NCBI GenBank assembly: GCA_945896675.1
Contig: CAMDEM010000019.1
Span: 1 to 40,881 of the forward strand
Source: Cyanobium sp. NIES-981
Lineage (GTDB): Bacteria; Cyanobacteriota; Cyanobacteriia; PCC-6307; Cyanobiaceae
DNA length: 40,881 bases
Direction of reading: 5' to 3'
Shown here one piece after another: positions 1-6,910 of this stretch (within the stretch, counting starts at the first letter, position 1; every line of letters begins with the position of its first letter). Both the position numbers and the translations under genes were made by a program. The notes beneath the pieces are model-generated. The model had not been told where the DNA came from, did no database searches, and worked only from the letters and a program-made list of their open reading frames with translations.

Positions 1-390
1 CCAGTCAGTGACACCGTCGGTAAGCACTGCATTCTCGAGCTCTACAACTGCGATCCCGCCAAGCTCGACGACGAAGCCTTCCTCAGGACCGCCATCACCT
101 CAGCAGCCAAAAGGGCTGGCGCCACCCTGCTCAATTTGATCACCCACCGCTTCGAGCCCCAGGGTGTGACGGGATTGGCCCTCTTGGCCGAATCCCATAT
201 TTCGATCCACACCTGGCCTGAATCGGGCTATGCCGCGGTGGATGTGTTCACCTGTGGTGACCACACCATGCCGGAGATGGCCTGCCAGGTGCTTGCCGAA
301 GAGCTCTCTGCCGGCAACCACAAGCTCACCAGCTTCCGGCGGGAAACGCCCTCGGCCATCGCCGACGTGCAGCGCGATCCCAGCCTGTAG
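1..390 (+). CDS. speD: S-adenosylmethionine decarboxylase proenzyme (5' truncated)
   Basis: The start is cut off by the window edge and the last 129 residues are visible. The enzyme decarboxylates S-adenosylmethionine to give the aminopropyl donor for spermidine synthesis in the cytosol. The bacterial self-processing site is present: ESHIS at visible residues 64-68, where the chain is cut between Glu and Ser and the Ser becomes the pyruvoyl cofactor. It is followed by [19 protein letters not shown]-type residues, with Cys85 matching the family's catalytic Cys. Reading frame 1 is open from base 1 to the TAG at 388-390. A strong intrinsic terminator follows directly, so this is the last gene of its transcript. 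Family assignment is secure; only the N-terminus is unseen. Confidence 0.95.
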   Translation, partial: PVSDTVGKHCILELYNCDPAKLDDEAFLRTAITSAAKRAGATLLNLITHRFEPQGVTGLALLAESHISIHTWPESGYAAVDVFTCGDHTMPEMACQVLAEELSAGNHKLTSFRRETPSAIADVQRDPSL

Positions 391-403
391 GCAGGGCCAG
401 CTG

Positions 404-430
404 AAGCCCCCCCACCAGGGGGCTTTTTTT
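404..430 (+). terminator. Intrinsic terminator after speD
   Basis: The arms AGCCCCC (405-411) and GGGGGCT (418-424) form a 7-bp GC-rich stem with a 6-nt loop, followed by an unbroken T run to 430. It lies 14 bases past the speD stop codon. Confidence 0.9.
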
Positions 431-499
431 GATGGGATTGCAACAGGTCGTGCCAGGCCTAGCCAAACCCGGTGTAATGGCTCCAGCCTTCACACCCTG

Positions 500-784
500 A
501 TGGAGATGCTTGCCTTCGTTGTCGCCACCCTGCTGTTCGGCGGACTCGTGGTTGCCGCCATCCGCTTGTGGCTAACCGCAGACCTAGGCGGCAGCATCGC
601 ACCAACCCCGAGCCCAAGCCCCAGCCCGAGTCCCATCCCAAATCCCAGCGCCAGCCCAAACCCGAGCCCCAACCTCGAGACCATGACCCTGGTAAAACTC
701 CAGGCACTCGCCAAAAGCAAGGGACTTACGGGCGTCAGCCGACTGCCCAAGGCCGCGCTGATTGAAAAGCTCCGCACCGCCTAG
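500..784 (+). CDS. Small membrane-anchored protein with Pro-Ser linker and Rho_N/SAP-like tail
   Basis: This is a 94-residue protein of unknown function. Residues 4-27 form one hydrophobic N-terminal segment that could be a membrane anchor or signal anchor. Residues about 33-57 are a low-complexity Pro/Ser/Asn linker with repeated PSP and PNPS units. The last 35 residues (LETMTLVKLQALAKSKGL then a basic helix ending in IEKLRTA) have the helix-extended-loop-helix look of Rho_N/SAP nucleic-acid-binding domains. The ATG at 500 is followed by another at 506; the first is used here. The gene is isolated between the speD terminator and the convergent larE-like gene 14 bases away. The domain assignment is by eye and tentative; the ORF itself is likely real because its order of anchor, linker and domain is protein-like. 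Confidence 0.6.
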   Translation: MEMLAFVVATLLFGGLVVAAIRLWLTADLGGSIAPTPSPSPSPSPIPNPSASPNPSPNLETMTLVKLQALAKSKGLTGVSRLPKAALIEKLRTA

Positions 785-798
785 GGCCGAGCGGTTGC

Positions 799-1662
799 CT
801 AACCAACAGCCTTCGGGGCCAGGTCGCGGTTGAGCTTGCCGCTGATCAAGCCCTCCAAATCCAGGCCCACGGCAGAAAAACCCAGGCCGCGGAAGGCCTG
901 AACCAGGGCCTCCCGCTGGGGGATATCGGCCCACTGCAGCAACGCCCCGGGTAACTGGTCGGCAGGCAACTCAATCCGCGCCGTTTCCCCCTGGCTGCGC
1001 ACCCGCACCCGGGGCCACCCCTGGGCCAACAACCAGGCCTCCGCCGCTGCCACCCGTTCCAGCCGTTGGGCCGTGATCGGCTCGCCATAGGGGAACCGCG
1101 AAGCCAGGCATGGCTGGGCGGGCTTGTCCCACCAGGGCAAACCGAGGGCCTTGGAGAGTTGGCGCACCCCGGCCTTATCGAGGCCGGCCTCGGCCAAGGG
1201 GGAGATCACCCCATGCTCGCGGGCCGCCCGAATCCCGGGGCGATAGTCGCCGAGGTCATCCCGGTTCACCCCATCAATCACCTGGCCCCCACCAGCCGCC
1301 GCAGCGATCGGCGCCAGCAAGCGATGCAACTCCTGCTTGCAGGCGTAACAACGGCCATCGGGGTTACTGGCGTAGCCGGGATCATCCAGCTCTGCGGTCA
1401 TGATTTCCAGGTGGCTGATGCCAAGCCAGGCCGCCTGCTGGTGGGCCTCCTGGCGCAGATGGGGCGCCAGAGCTGGTGACACCCCCGTAATCGCCTGGGC
1501 CCGAGGCCCGAGTTGTTCGAAGGCAATCGCGGCCACCAGGGCACTGTCGACGCCGCCGGAATAGGCCACCACCACCGCATCCAGCTGAACCACCTGGGCC
1601 CGCAGATGGGTGAGGGCCTGCTCCAAAGGGGGCGGCAGGGCTTCGAGCAGGGAAAACAGCAT
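799..1662 (-). CDS. larE: LarE-like ATP-dependent sulfur transferase (PP-loop family)
   Basis: This 287-residue cytosolic enzyme belongs to the PP-loop ATP pyrophosphatase superfamily, of which LarE inserts sulfur into the nickel-pincer cofactor precursor. The PP-loop SGGVDS is at residues 35-40. PCLASRFPYG places Cys185 where LarE carries its sacrificial or cluster-binding cysteine, and a further CYAC pair sits at 105-108. The ATG at 1662 was chosen; the open frame continues upstream only into antisense of the neighbouring gene. No larB or larC is visible nearby, so its substrate may differ from classical LarE; cyanobacterial genomes often annotate it simply as an ATP-utilising enzyme. It is divergent from the corrinoid adenosyltransferase-like gene with a 90-bp gap that should hold both promoters. 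Fold is certain, exact role is inferred. Confidence 0.85.
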   Translation of the reverse strand: MLFSLLEALPPPLEQALTHLRAQVVQLDAVVVAYSGGVDSALVAAIAFEQLGPRAQAITGVSPALAPHLRQEAHQQAAWLGISHLEIMTAELDDPGYASNPDGRCYACKQELHRLLAPIAAAAGGGQVIDGVNRDDLGDYRPGIRAAREHGVISPLAEAGLDKAGVRQLSKALGLPWWDKPAQPCLASRFPYGEPITAQRLERVAAAEAWLLAQGWPRVRVRSQGETARIELPADQLPGALLQWADIPQREALVQAFRGLGFSAVGLDLEGLISGKLNRDLAPKAVG

Positions 1663-1752
1663 GGCGCGGGCGCAGGATCCGATCTTGGCAAGGCGAAAGC
1701 GCTTCCGGGCACCGAAATCACCGGTAGTATCAACCCCTACCCAGCAGCCCGA

Positions 1753-2910
1753 ATGGCCCCGAGCAGCACCCAAACGCCGCAGCGGGGGACAGGCCGAGGC
1801 ATTGGCATCCGCACCGCAGCCGGCAGCGATGAGCGCGCCCACGGCCAACTGCACGTCTACGACGGCGATGGCAAGGGCAAGAGCCAGGCCGCCCTGGGGG
1901 TGGTGCTGCGCACCATTGGCCTGGGGATCTGCGAGCAAAAGCGCACCCGGGTGCTGCTGCTGCGGTTTCTGAAAGGGCCCGGCCGGGCCTACGACGAGGA
2001 CGCCGCCATTGAGGCCCTCCAGCAGGGCTTCCCCCACCTGATCGACCAGGTGCGCACGGGCCGGGGCGACTATTTCACCGCGGAAGAAGCCACCAAATTC
2101 GATCGCCAGGAAGCCCAACGGGGCTGGGATATTGCCAAGGGAGCCATCGCCTCCGACCTCTATTCGGTGGTGGTGCTCGACGAGCTCAACCCCGTGCTGG
2201 ATCTGGGGCTTCTCGATGCCGATGAGGTGGCCCGCACCCTGGCTTGCAAACCCCCCGGGATGGAGGTGATCTGCACGGGACGGGGCGCTCCGAAGGAATT
2301 GGTGCAACTGGCTGATCTCCATTCGGAAATGCGGGCCCACCAACAGATGGATCCCGGCATCACCGGCATCGAGATCTACACCGGTGATGGCAAGGGCAAA
2401 TCCACCAGCGCCCTGGGCAAAGGCCTGCAGGCGATCGGCCGGGGCATCAGCCAAGACAAAAGCCACCGGGTACTGATTCTTCAGTGGCTCAAAGGCGGCT
2501 CCGGCTACACCGAAGATGCTGCCATTGCCGCCCTTCGCGAAAGCTATCCGCACCTGGTGGACCATCTGCGCTCCGGCAGGGATGCGATCGTCTGGCGCGG
2601 CCAGCAACAACCGATCGACTACGTGGAAGCCGAGCGGGCCTGGGAGATCGCCAGGGCCGCCATCTCAAGCGGGCTCTACAAAACCGTGATCCTCGATGAG
2701 ATCAATCCCACCGTCGACCTCGAACTCCTACCTGTAGAGCCGATCGTGCAGACCTTGCTCCGCAAGCCGGCCGAAACCGAGGTGATCCTCACCGGCCGCT
2801 GTAAAAACCGCCTCGCCTACTTCGAACTCGCCAGCGTCTACTCCGAGATGGTGTGCCACAAGCACTACGCCGAACGTGGCGTTGACCTCAAGCGAGGTGT
2901 CGACTACTAA
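1753..2910 (+). CDS. cobO: Tandem-domain corrinoid adenosyltransferase-like P-loop protein (CobO/BtuR family)
   Basis: The protein has 385 residues, about twice the usual CobO/BtuR length (about 180-200). It consists of two homologous CobO-type P-loop domains: residues about 31-200 and 204-385. Each has the Walker A motif GDGKGKS (38-44 and 211-217) and a Walker-B-like LDE(L/I)NP (142-147 and 314-319). Each ends with a (C/L)TGRxxxxxL...SEM stretch. Family members transfer the adenosyl group of ATP to cob(I)alamin or cob(I)yrinate, giving the active B12 coenzyme. The ATG at 1753 leaves a disordered, basic N-terminus of about 30 residues. Both domains keep their P-loops, so both could bind ATP; whether both adenosylate corrinoids is not shown by the sequence. 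It is alone on its strand, divergent from the LarE-like gene. Confidence 0.85.
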   Translation: MAPSSTQTPQRGTGRGIGIRTAAGSDERAHGQLHVYDGDGKGKSQAALGVVLRTIGLGICEQKRTRVLLLRFLKGPGRAYDEDAAIEALQQGFPHLIDQVRTGRGDYFTAEEATKFDRQEAQRGWDIAKGAIASDLYSVVVLDELNPVLDLGLLDADEVARTLACKPPGMEVICTGRGAPKELVQLADLHSEMRAHQQMDPGITGIEIYTGDGKGKSTSALGKGLQAIGRGISQDKSHRVLILQWLKGGSGYTEDAAIAALRESYPHLVDHLRSGRDAIVWRGQQQPIDYVEAERAWEIARAAISSGLYKTVILDEINPTVDLELLPVEPIVQTLLRKPAETEVILTGRCKNRLAYFELASVYSEMVCHKHYAERGVDLKRGVDY

Positions 2911-3046
2911 TGACGCCAACCAGTTCACGCAAATAAAGAATCAGACAACTCGAAGCTATACAAGCAGTTGTCCAATACAATCTCTTGCGCGAACAGCTTC
3001 CGGCATGAAACGTCTTCTGTCAAGCAACAGAACCAACAACATCCGC

Positions 3047-3772
3047 TTAAGGGAACAGGGGCTTAGGCGGTGGCACCAAACCCATCAGGACAAGGCAGAT
3101 AGCTGCACGAGTACGGTTATGAACCCCCAGCTTCGCGAATACCTGCTTAAGGTGGTATTTAACAGTATCAGTGGCTAGATAGACAGCCTGACCGATCTCA
3201 CGATCATTCAAACCGCAAACCACATACTCCATCACCTCCAGCTCCCGCGGGGTGAGGCCAGGGTTTCGACTTGGGCTACTGCCAGCCAACTCTTGGGCAA
3301 TAAGGGGTTCAAGGTACATCCCGCCATTGACTACTTTCTTGATGGCCGAGATGACATGGCCAGATCCCATTTCCGACTCCAAAACAATCCCATCACTATG
3401 GGTTTTGATCGCCTCTTGAAACAGCGGCAGATTGTTATGCTGCAAAAAGAGCAAGGTGGGCAGATGGGGGTTAGCCTCTTTGACTGCGTTAACCAAATCC
3501 AGACCAGATCCTTCTTCGAGCAACTGGGTGACGATGAGCAATGTTGGATCCTTACTAAGAAAAAGGTCGAGCCCCTCATTAAAGGTCGTACAGGAACCAG
3601 TCAAATGACCAGGCATCAAACCGGATCCCGAATGCCTGCCCCGTTCCGAACGAACCCACAAGGTTGCCATTAGCCTGCTGTGGCAACAGAAAAGAATCCT
3701 CTCCCCCGCTAACAGTTGATCAATCTGGGCATTTACCGCTCCCTGAGAAACGTAGGTTTTTATAGCGTCCAA
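3047..3772 (-). CDS. LuxR-family regulator with atypical receiver-like domain
   Basis: This 241-residue DNA-binding regulator has a C-terminal LuxR/GerE helix-turn-helix (about residues 171-232: LTPRELEVMEYVVCGLNDRE, then TVKYHLKQVFAKLGVHNRTR). The N-terminal half resembles a response-regulator receiver (DPTLLIVTQLLEEGSGLDLV). The usual phospho-acceptor Asp after the third strand is replaced by Thr in LLIVTQ, so it probably does not work by ordinary aspartyl phosphorylation. No ATG is available near the N-terminus. The TTG at 3772 follows an AAAGG/GAGG-type ribosome site, with an in-frame stop five codons upstream. A TAATAT -10-like box lies on the minus strand at 3823-3828. No kinase gene is adjacent. 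Regulon unknown. Confidence 0.8.
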   Translation of the reverse strand: MDAIKTYVSQGAVNAQIDQLLAGERILFCCHSRLMATLWVRSERGRHSGSGLMPGHLTGSCTTFNEGLDLFLSKDPTLLIVTQLLEEGSGLDLVNAVKEANPHLPTLLFLQHNNLPLFQEAIKTHSDGIVLESEMGSGHVISAIKKVVNGGMYLEPLIAQELAGSSPSRNPGLTPRELEVMEYVVCGLNDREIGQAVYLATDTVKYHLKQVFAKLGVHNRTRAAICLVLMGLVPPPKPLFP

Positions 3773-3837
3773 AACCTTTACCCCTCAGAAATCAACAATA
3801 GGGCATCGCTTGATCATTGTCTATATTAGGTGCCCGT

Positions 3838-5010
3838 TCAATAACGCGGCAGGCTCGAATCAATCTCCTGGCTCCAGGCATCAATGCCGCCCTGCACGTT
3901 GATCCCTTCTACCCCGGCACGCTTGAGCGCAATCAGGGCTTTGGCACTGCGGCCGCCCAGTTTGCAATGGGCATAGAGCTGTTTGCCAGCAGACAGCTGC
4001 TTGATCCGCTCGATGGCGGTGCCGTTTTCAATCTGATCCAAGGGGATCAGCACCGCGCCAGGAATCACGGCAATCTCAGCTTCGGGTGGATTGCGCACAT
4101 CGATCAACACCAGGCCGCTGGTGTCTCCATCGAGCAAAGCCTTGAGCTCCTGCACTGAGATGCTCTCGACCGCGCCAGCCTCCTCTTGGCCAGGGGCACT
4201 GCCCCCCACGCCGCAGAACTCCTGGTAGTCGATCAGTTTGTCGATCACCGGCCGCTCGGGGTTCGGCCTCAGCTTGAGCTCCCGGAACTTCATGCCCAGG
4301 GCATCAAACAGGAGCAGCCGGCCGCTCAAGGTGGTGCCGATGCCGGTGATGATTTTCACGGTCTCGGTGGCCTGAATCACCCCAATGATCCCGGGGAGTA
4401 CGCCCACCACGCCCCCCTCGGCGCAGGACGGAACCATGCCCGGCGGCGGTGGCTCGGGGAAGAGGTCGCGGTAGTTCGGGCTCTCGGCATCCAGGTTGAA
4501 CACCGTGGCCTGGCCTTCGAAACGGAAGATCGAGCCGTACACGTTGGGCTTGCCGAGCAACACGCAGGCGTCGTTCACCAAGTAGCGGGTCGGGAAGTTG
4601 TCGGTGCCGTCGCAAACGATGTCGTAACCCCCAATGATCTCGAGGGCGTTGTCACTGGTGAGCGCTGTTTCGTAGAGATCCACCTGGCAGTGGGGGTTGA
4701 TCTCGAGGATGCGGGCCTTGGCTGATTCGATCTTGGGCTTGCCCACCCACGAGGTGCCGTGGATCACCTGGCGCTGCAAATTGCTGTGGTCAACCACGTC
4801 GAAATCGACAATGCCCAGGCGGCCCACCCCCGCGGCCGCCAAATAGAGAAGCAATGGAGAACCCAAGCCGCCGGTGCCAACGCAAAGCACTGACGCTGCC
4901 TTGAGGCGCTTCTGCCCCTCCATCCCAACCTCGGGAAGGATCAGGTGCCGGGCAAAACGGGCCACCTCATCGGGGCTGAGCTGAACACCGCTGGTGTCGG
5001 GAGGAAGCAT
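3838..5010 (-). CDS. moeB: MoeB/ThiF-type E1-like adenylyltransferase fused to rhodanese
   Basis: This 390-residue enzyme activates the C-terminal glycine of a ubiquitin-like sulfur carrier (MoaD, ThiS or CysO type) by adenylation and can pass sulfur from its rhodanese domain. The E1-like domain spans about residues 10-260, with the nucleotide loop GTGGLG at 45-50, DGTDNFPTR at 134-142 and a candidate catalytic Cys196 in MVPSCAEGG. The zinc CxxC pair seen in eukaryotic MOCS3 is replaced by NYRD. The rhodanese domain (about 284-388) has active-site Cys349 in CKLGGRS. The ATG at 5010 was chosen. It is downstream of a JAMM peptidase gene (38-bp gap, same strand), so the two are probably co-transcribed. 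This matches the MOCS3/Uba4-like architecture. Confidence 0.93.
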   Translation of the reverse strand: MLPPDTSGVQLSPDEVARFARHLILPEVGMEGQKRLKAASVLCVGTGGLGSPLLLYLAAAGVGRLGIVDFDVVDHSNLQRQVIHGTSWVGKPKIESAKARILEINPHCQVDLYETALTSDNALEIIGGYDIVCDGTDNFPTRYLVNDACVLLGKPNVYGSIFRFEGQATVFNLDAESPNYRDLFPEPPPPGMVPSCAEGGVVGVLPGIIGVIQATETVKIITGIGTTLSGRLLLFDALGMKFRELKLRPNPERPVIDKLIDYQEFCGVGGSAPGQEEAGAVESISVQELKALLDGDTSGLVLIDVRNPPEAEIAVIPGAVLIPLDQIENGTAIERIKQLSAGKQLYAHCKLGGRSAKALIALKRAGVEGINVQGGIDAWSQEIDSSLPRY

Positions 5011-5048
5011 GGGAAGCAGGAGCGAGTGGCGCGCAAACGCACATCGAG

Positions 5049-5513
5049 CTAGCCGCCCATTCTCCATGGCAGCCGGATTGGCAGCCGCAAGGGTTCGACG
5101 CCATCCGCCTCGATCCACCACCAAGCCAAGCCGGCCTGGCGGCTTAGCGCCCCAATTCCTTGAATCGCCAGCAAGGCCGGCGCCACACACCAGGTCAAAT
5201 CCGTGGCGGATGGCACGGGCGGCGAGCTGGGATGGCTGTGGGCAAATCCCAATACCGCCATCTGGTGCTGGCGGGCCCACTTTTGGGCCAGCAGCTGCTC
5301 CCGGGGATCGATGGCGAAGCGCCGGCCCCGCTCTTCGACCACGGGCCAGCGATTGCAACAGGGCCAAACCTCCTGCACCACAAGGACATTGGCCATTTTG
5401 TTCCCCAACAGCAAGGCACAGCCTTCGAAGGGGGCAGCCGCGGCCAGAAGCCGCTCCAACTGGGCAGCCAGACGGAGATCCGCCCCCACAAAAGCTGGCG
5501 CTTCGCTGCTCAC
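5049..5513 (-). CDS. JAMM/MPN+ (M67) metallopeptidase
   Basis: This 154-residue zinc peptidase belongs to the JAB1/MPN/Mov34 family. The full JAMM signature is visible: Glu30 in PFEGCALLLG, His92 and His94 in AHSHP, then seven residues to Ser102 and Asp105 (PSATD). Bacterial members cut sulfur adducts or extensions from ubiquitin-like carrier proteins; Mec of Mycobacterium, acting on CysO, is the model. Its place directly upstream of an E1-like/rhodanese gene fits such a role, though no carrier-protein gene is visible. The only early start is GTG at 5513, 47 bases from the ATG chosen for the divergent CAAD-protein gene. The substrate is an inference; the family is secure. Confidence 0.9.
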   Translation of the reverse strand: MSSEAPAFVGADLRLAAQLERLLAAAAPFEGCALLLGNKMANVLVVQEVWPCCNRWPVVEERGRRFAIDPREQLLAQKWARQHQMAVLGFAHSHPSSPPVPSATDLTWCVAPALLAIQGIGALSRQAGLAWWWIEADGVEPLRLPIRLPWRMGG

Positions 5514-5560
5514 ACCGATACTTTATGAACCAATCCCCTTCCAGTGCCCAACTGCGGTCC

Positions 5561-5938
5561 ATGAGCGACACCCCTTCCGACGTGCAGGAGCAGGGCACCG
5601 AGGCCGCTGTTGAAACCTCCAGCGACGCCGCTGCGAACTTCGCCGAGCGCTATAGCGATGTCCTGGGCAAGGTGAACACCGCCCTGGACCAGGTCGACTG
5701 GGACCAGATGGGCAAACTTGGCAAAGCCACCGGCATCGTCGTGGCCGTTTGCGTGGTTCAGATCCTGATCAAGGGGGTTCTGGACACCATCAATTTGATG
5801 CCGATCCTGCCTGGATTGCTTGAGTTGCTCGGTTTGGTCGTGGTGGGTCAGTGGAGCTGGCACAACCTCACCACCAGCGACAAGCGCAATGCGGTGGTGG
5901 AAAACCTGCAGAACCTGCGCAAGGAATACCTGGGCTAA
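5561..5938 (+). CDS. CAAD-domain (CURT1-like) thylakoid membrane protein
   Basis: The product has 125 residues: a charged, Asp/Ser/Glu-rich N-terminus, a predicted amphipathic stretch (about 28-55, FAERYSDVLGKVNTALDQVD), and two adjoining hydrophobic segments (about 64-84 and 88-108). A short charged C-terminal helix ends in ENLQNLRKEYLG. This is the layout of the CAAD domain, found free or attached to some cyanobacterial aminoacyl-tRNA synthetases, and related to CURT1 proteins that bend thylakoid membranes. The ATG at 5561 was chosen; an in-frame ATG at 5525 would add 12 residues and leave only 11 bp to the divergent JAMM gene. Membrane localisation is likely; a curvature role is by family analogy. 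Confidence 0.85.
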   Translation: MSDTPSDVQEQGTEAAVETSSDAAANFAERYSDVLGKVNTALDQVDWDQMGKLGKATGIVVAVCVVQILIKGVLDTINLMPILPGLLELLGLVVVGQWSWHNLTTSDKRNAVVENLQNLRKEYLG

Positions 5939-5950
5939 GGGCCAACAGGT

Positions 5951-6877
5951 TCATCGAGACAGCAGGCTGTCTATTGAGCTTTGGGCTTGGGCTCCATAGG
6001 ACCCACCAAACAGGTTGGCGTGGTTCAACAGGTGATAGAGGTTGTACAGGGCCACCCGCTCCTGGGAGCCGGGCTCCAAGGGCCAGCTGGAGGCGTAGCC
6101 GGCAAAAAAGGCCTGGGGGAAGCCTCCAAACAGCTGGGCCATGGCTAGATCCACTTCCCGATCCCCCCAATACACGGCGGGATCAACCAGCGCACCCCCA
6201 CCCCCGGCGAGCAGGGCCGCGTTGCCACTCCAGAGGTCGCCGTGGACTAGGGCAGGCTGAACCTGGTGACCACCGAGCCAATGGGGCACCAACTCCAAGA
6301 GTTGTTGGGCTCCCCGTTGCGGGCGCCCCTGCTGGGCGGCCCAACGGAGCTGGGGCGCCAGGCGGCAATCCACAAAAAAGCGCGCCCAGTTGATGTCCCA
6401 GCGATTCAGCTGGGGACTGGAACCAATGACGTTGTCGCGGCTCCAGCCAAAGCGGTCCTCCGATGCCCCCGCCTCGGCGCTGGCCCGGTGCAAAGCAGCC
6501 AAGCCCGCTCCAACGCCAAACCAGCCATCACCGTCGACACCGTTGGGACTGCTAGCACCGCCCAAGACCAGCCACGGCAACAGCAAAAGCGCCTGCCCCG
6601 CCAGCAGCCCCACCCCCAGGGGTTCTGGCACCAGCAACGGAGGCCGGGCCCAACGGGCCAAAGCCCTGAGCCCCTCAGCCTCAGCCAGCAGCAAGGGCAG
6701 GGCCTCTGCCCCATTGCCCTTGAGAAACCATTGCCGACCATCGGCCAGTTCAAGCTGCCAGGCCCTGTGACTACAGCCGCCAGCCACCGGGCGTTGGGCC
6801 ACCAGCTCCACCGGGCCGTCTTCCCCTAGCTGCTGCTTCAGCCATGGGGCGAGCAGATTGGCGGGAGGCAGGCCCAT
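5951..6877 (-). CDS. Fructosamine kinase family protein (aminoglycoside-phosphotransferase fold)
   Basis: This 308-residue cytosolic kinase-like protein belongs to the FN3K/ketosamine-3-kinase family, which phosphorylates sugar adducts on glycated proteins and so promotes deglycation. Visible motifs are the N-terminal GGCSHRAW nucleotide-binding loop and FLK, the catalytic loop LVHGDLWSGN, and the metal-binding DPAVYWGDREVDLAM. C-terminal ALYNLYHLLNHANLFGGSY is typical of the bacterial family. The length is close to the usual 290-300. The ATG at 6877 was used; an ATG at 6904 would add nine residues and almost touch the divergent crtD start. It converges with the CAAD gene (12-bp gap). In vivo substrate unknown. 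Confidence 0.88.
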   Translation of the reverse strand: MGLPPANLLAPWLKQQLGEDGPVELVAQRPVAGGCSHRAWQLELADGRQWFLKGNGAEALPLLLAEAEGLRALARWARPPLLVPEPLGVGLLAGQALLLLPWLVLGGASSPNGVDGDGWFGVGAGLAALHRASAEAGASEDRFGWSRDNVIGSSPQLNRWDINWARFFVDCRLAPQLRWAAQQGRPQRGAQQLLELVPHWLGGHQVQPALVHGDLWSGNAALLAGGGGALVDPAVYWGDREVDLAMAQLFGGFPQAFFAGYASSWPLEPGSQERVALYNLYHLLNHANLFGGSYGAQAQSSIDSLLSR

Positions 6878-6910
6878 CACCCAGGCAGAGGGAGCTGCCA
6901 GCATGGCCCC

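Noticed and set aside
1663-2610. Upstream extension of the LarE-like frame on the minus strand
   Set aside because: The extra 316 codons are antisense to the tandem CobO-like gene, and the conserved LarE sequence begins at ATG 1662.
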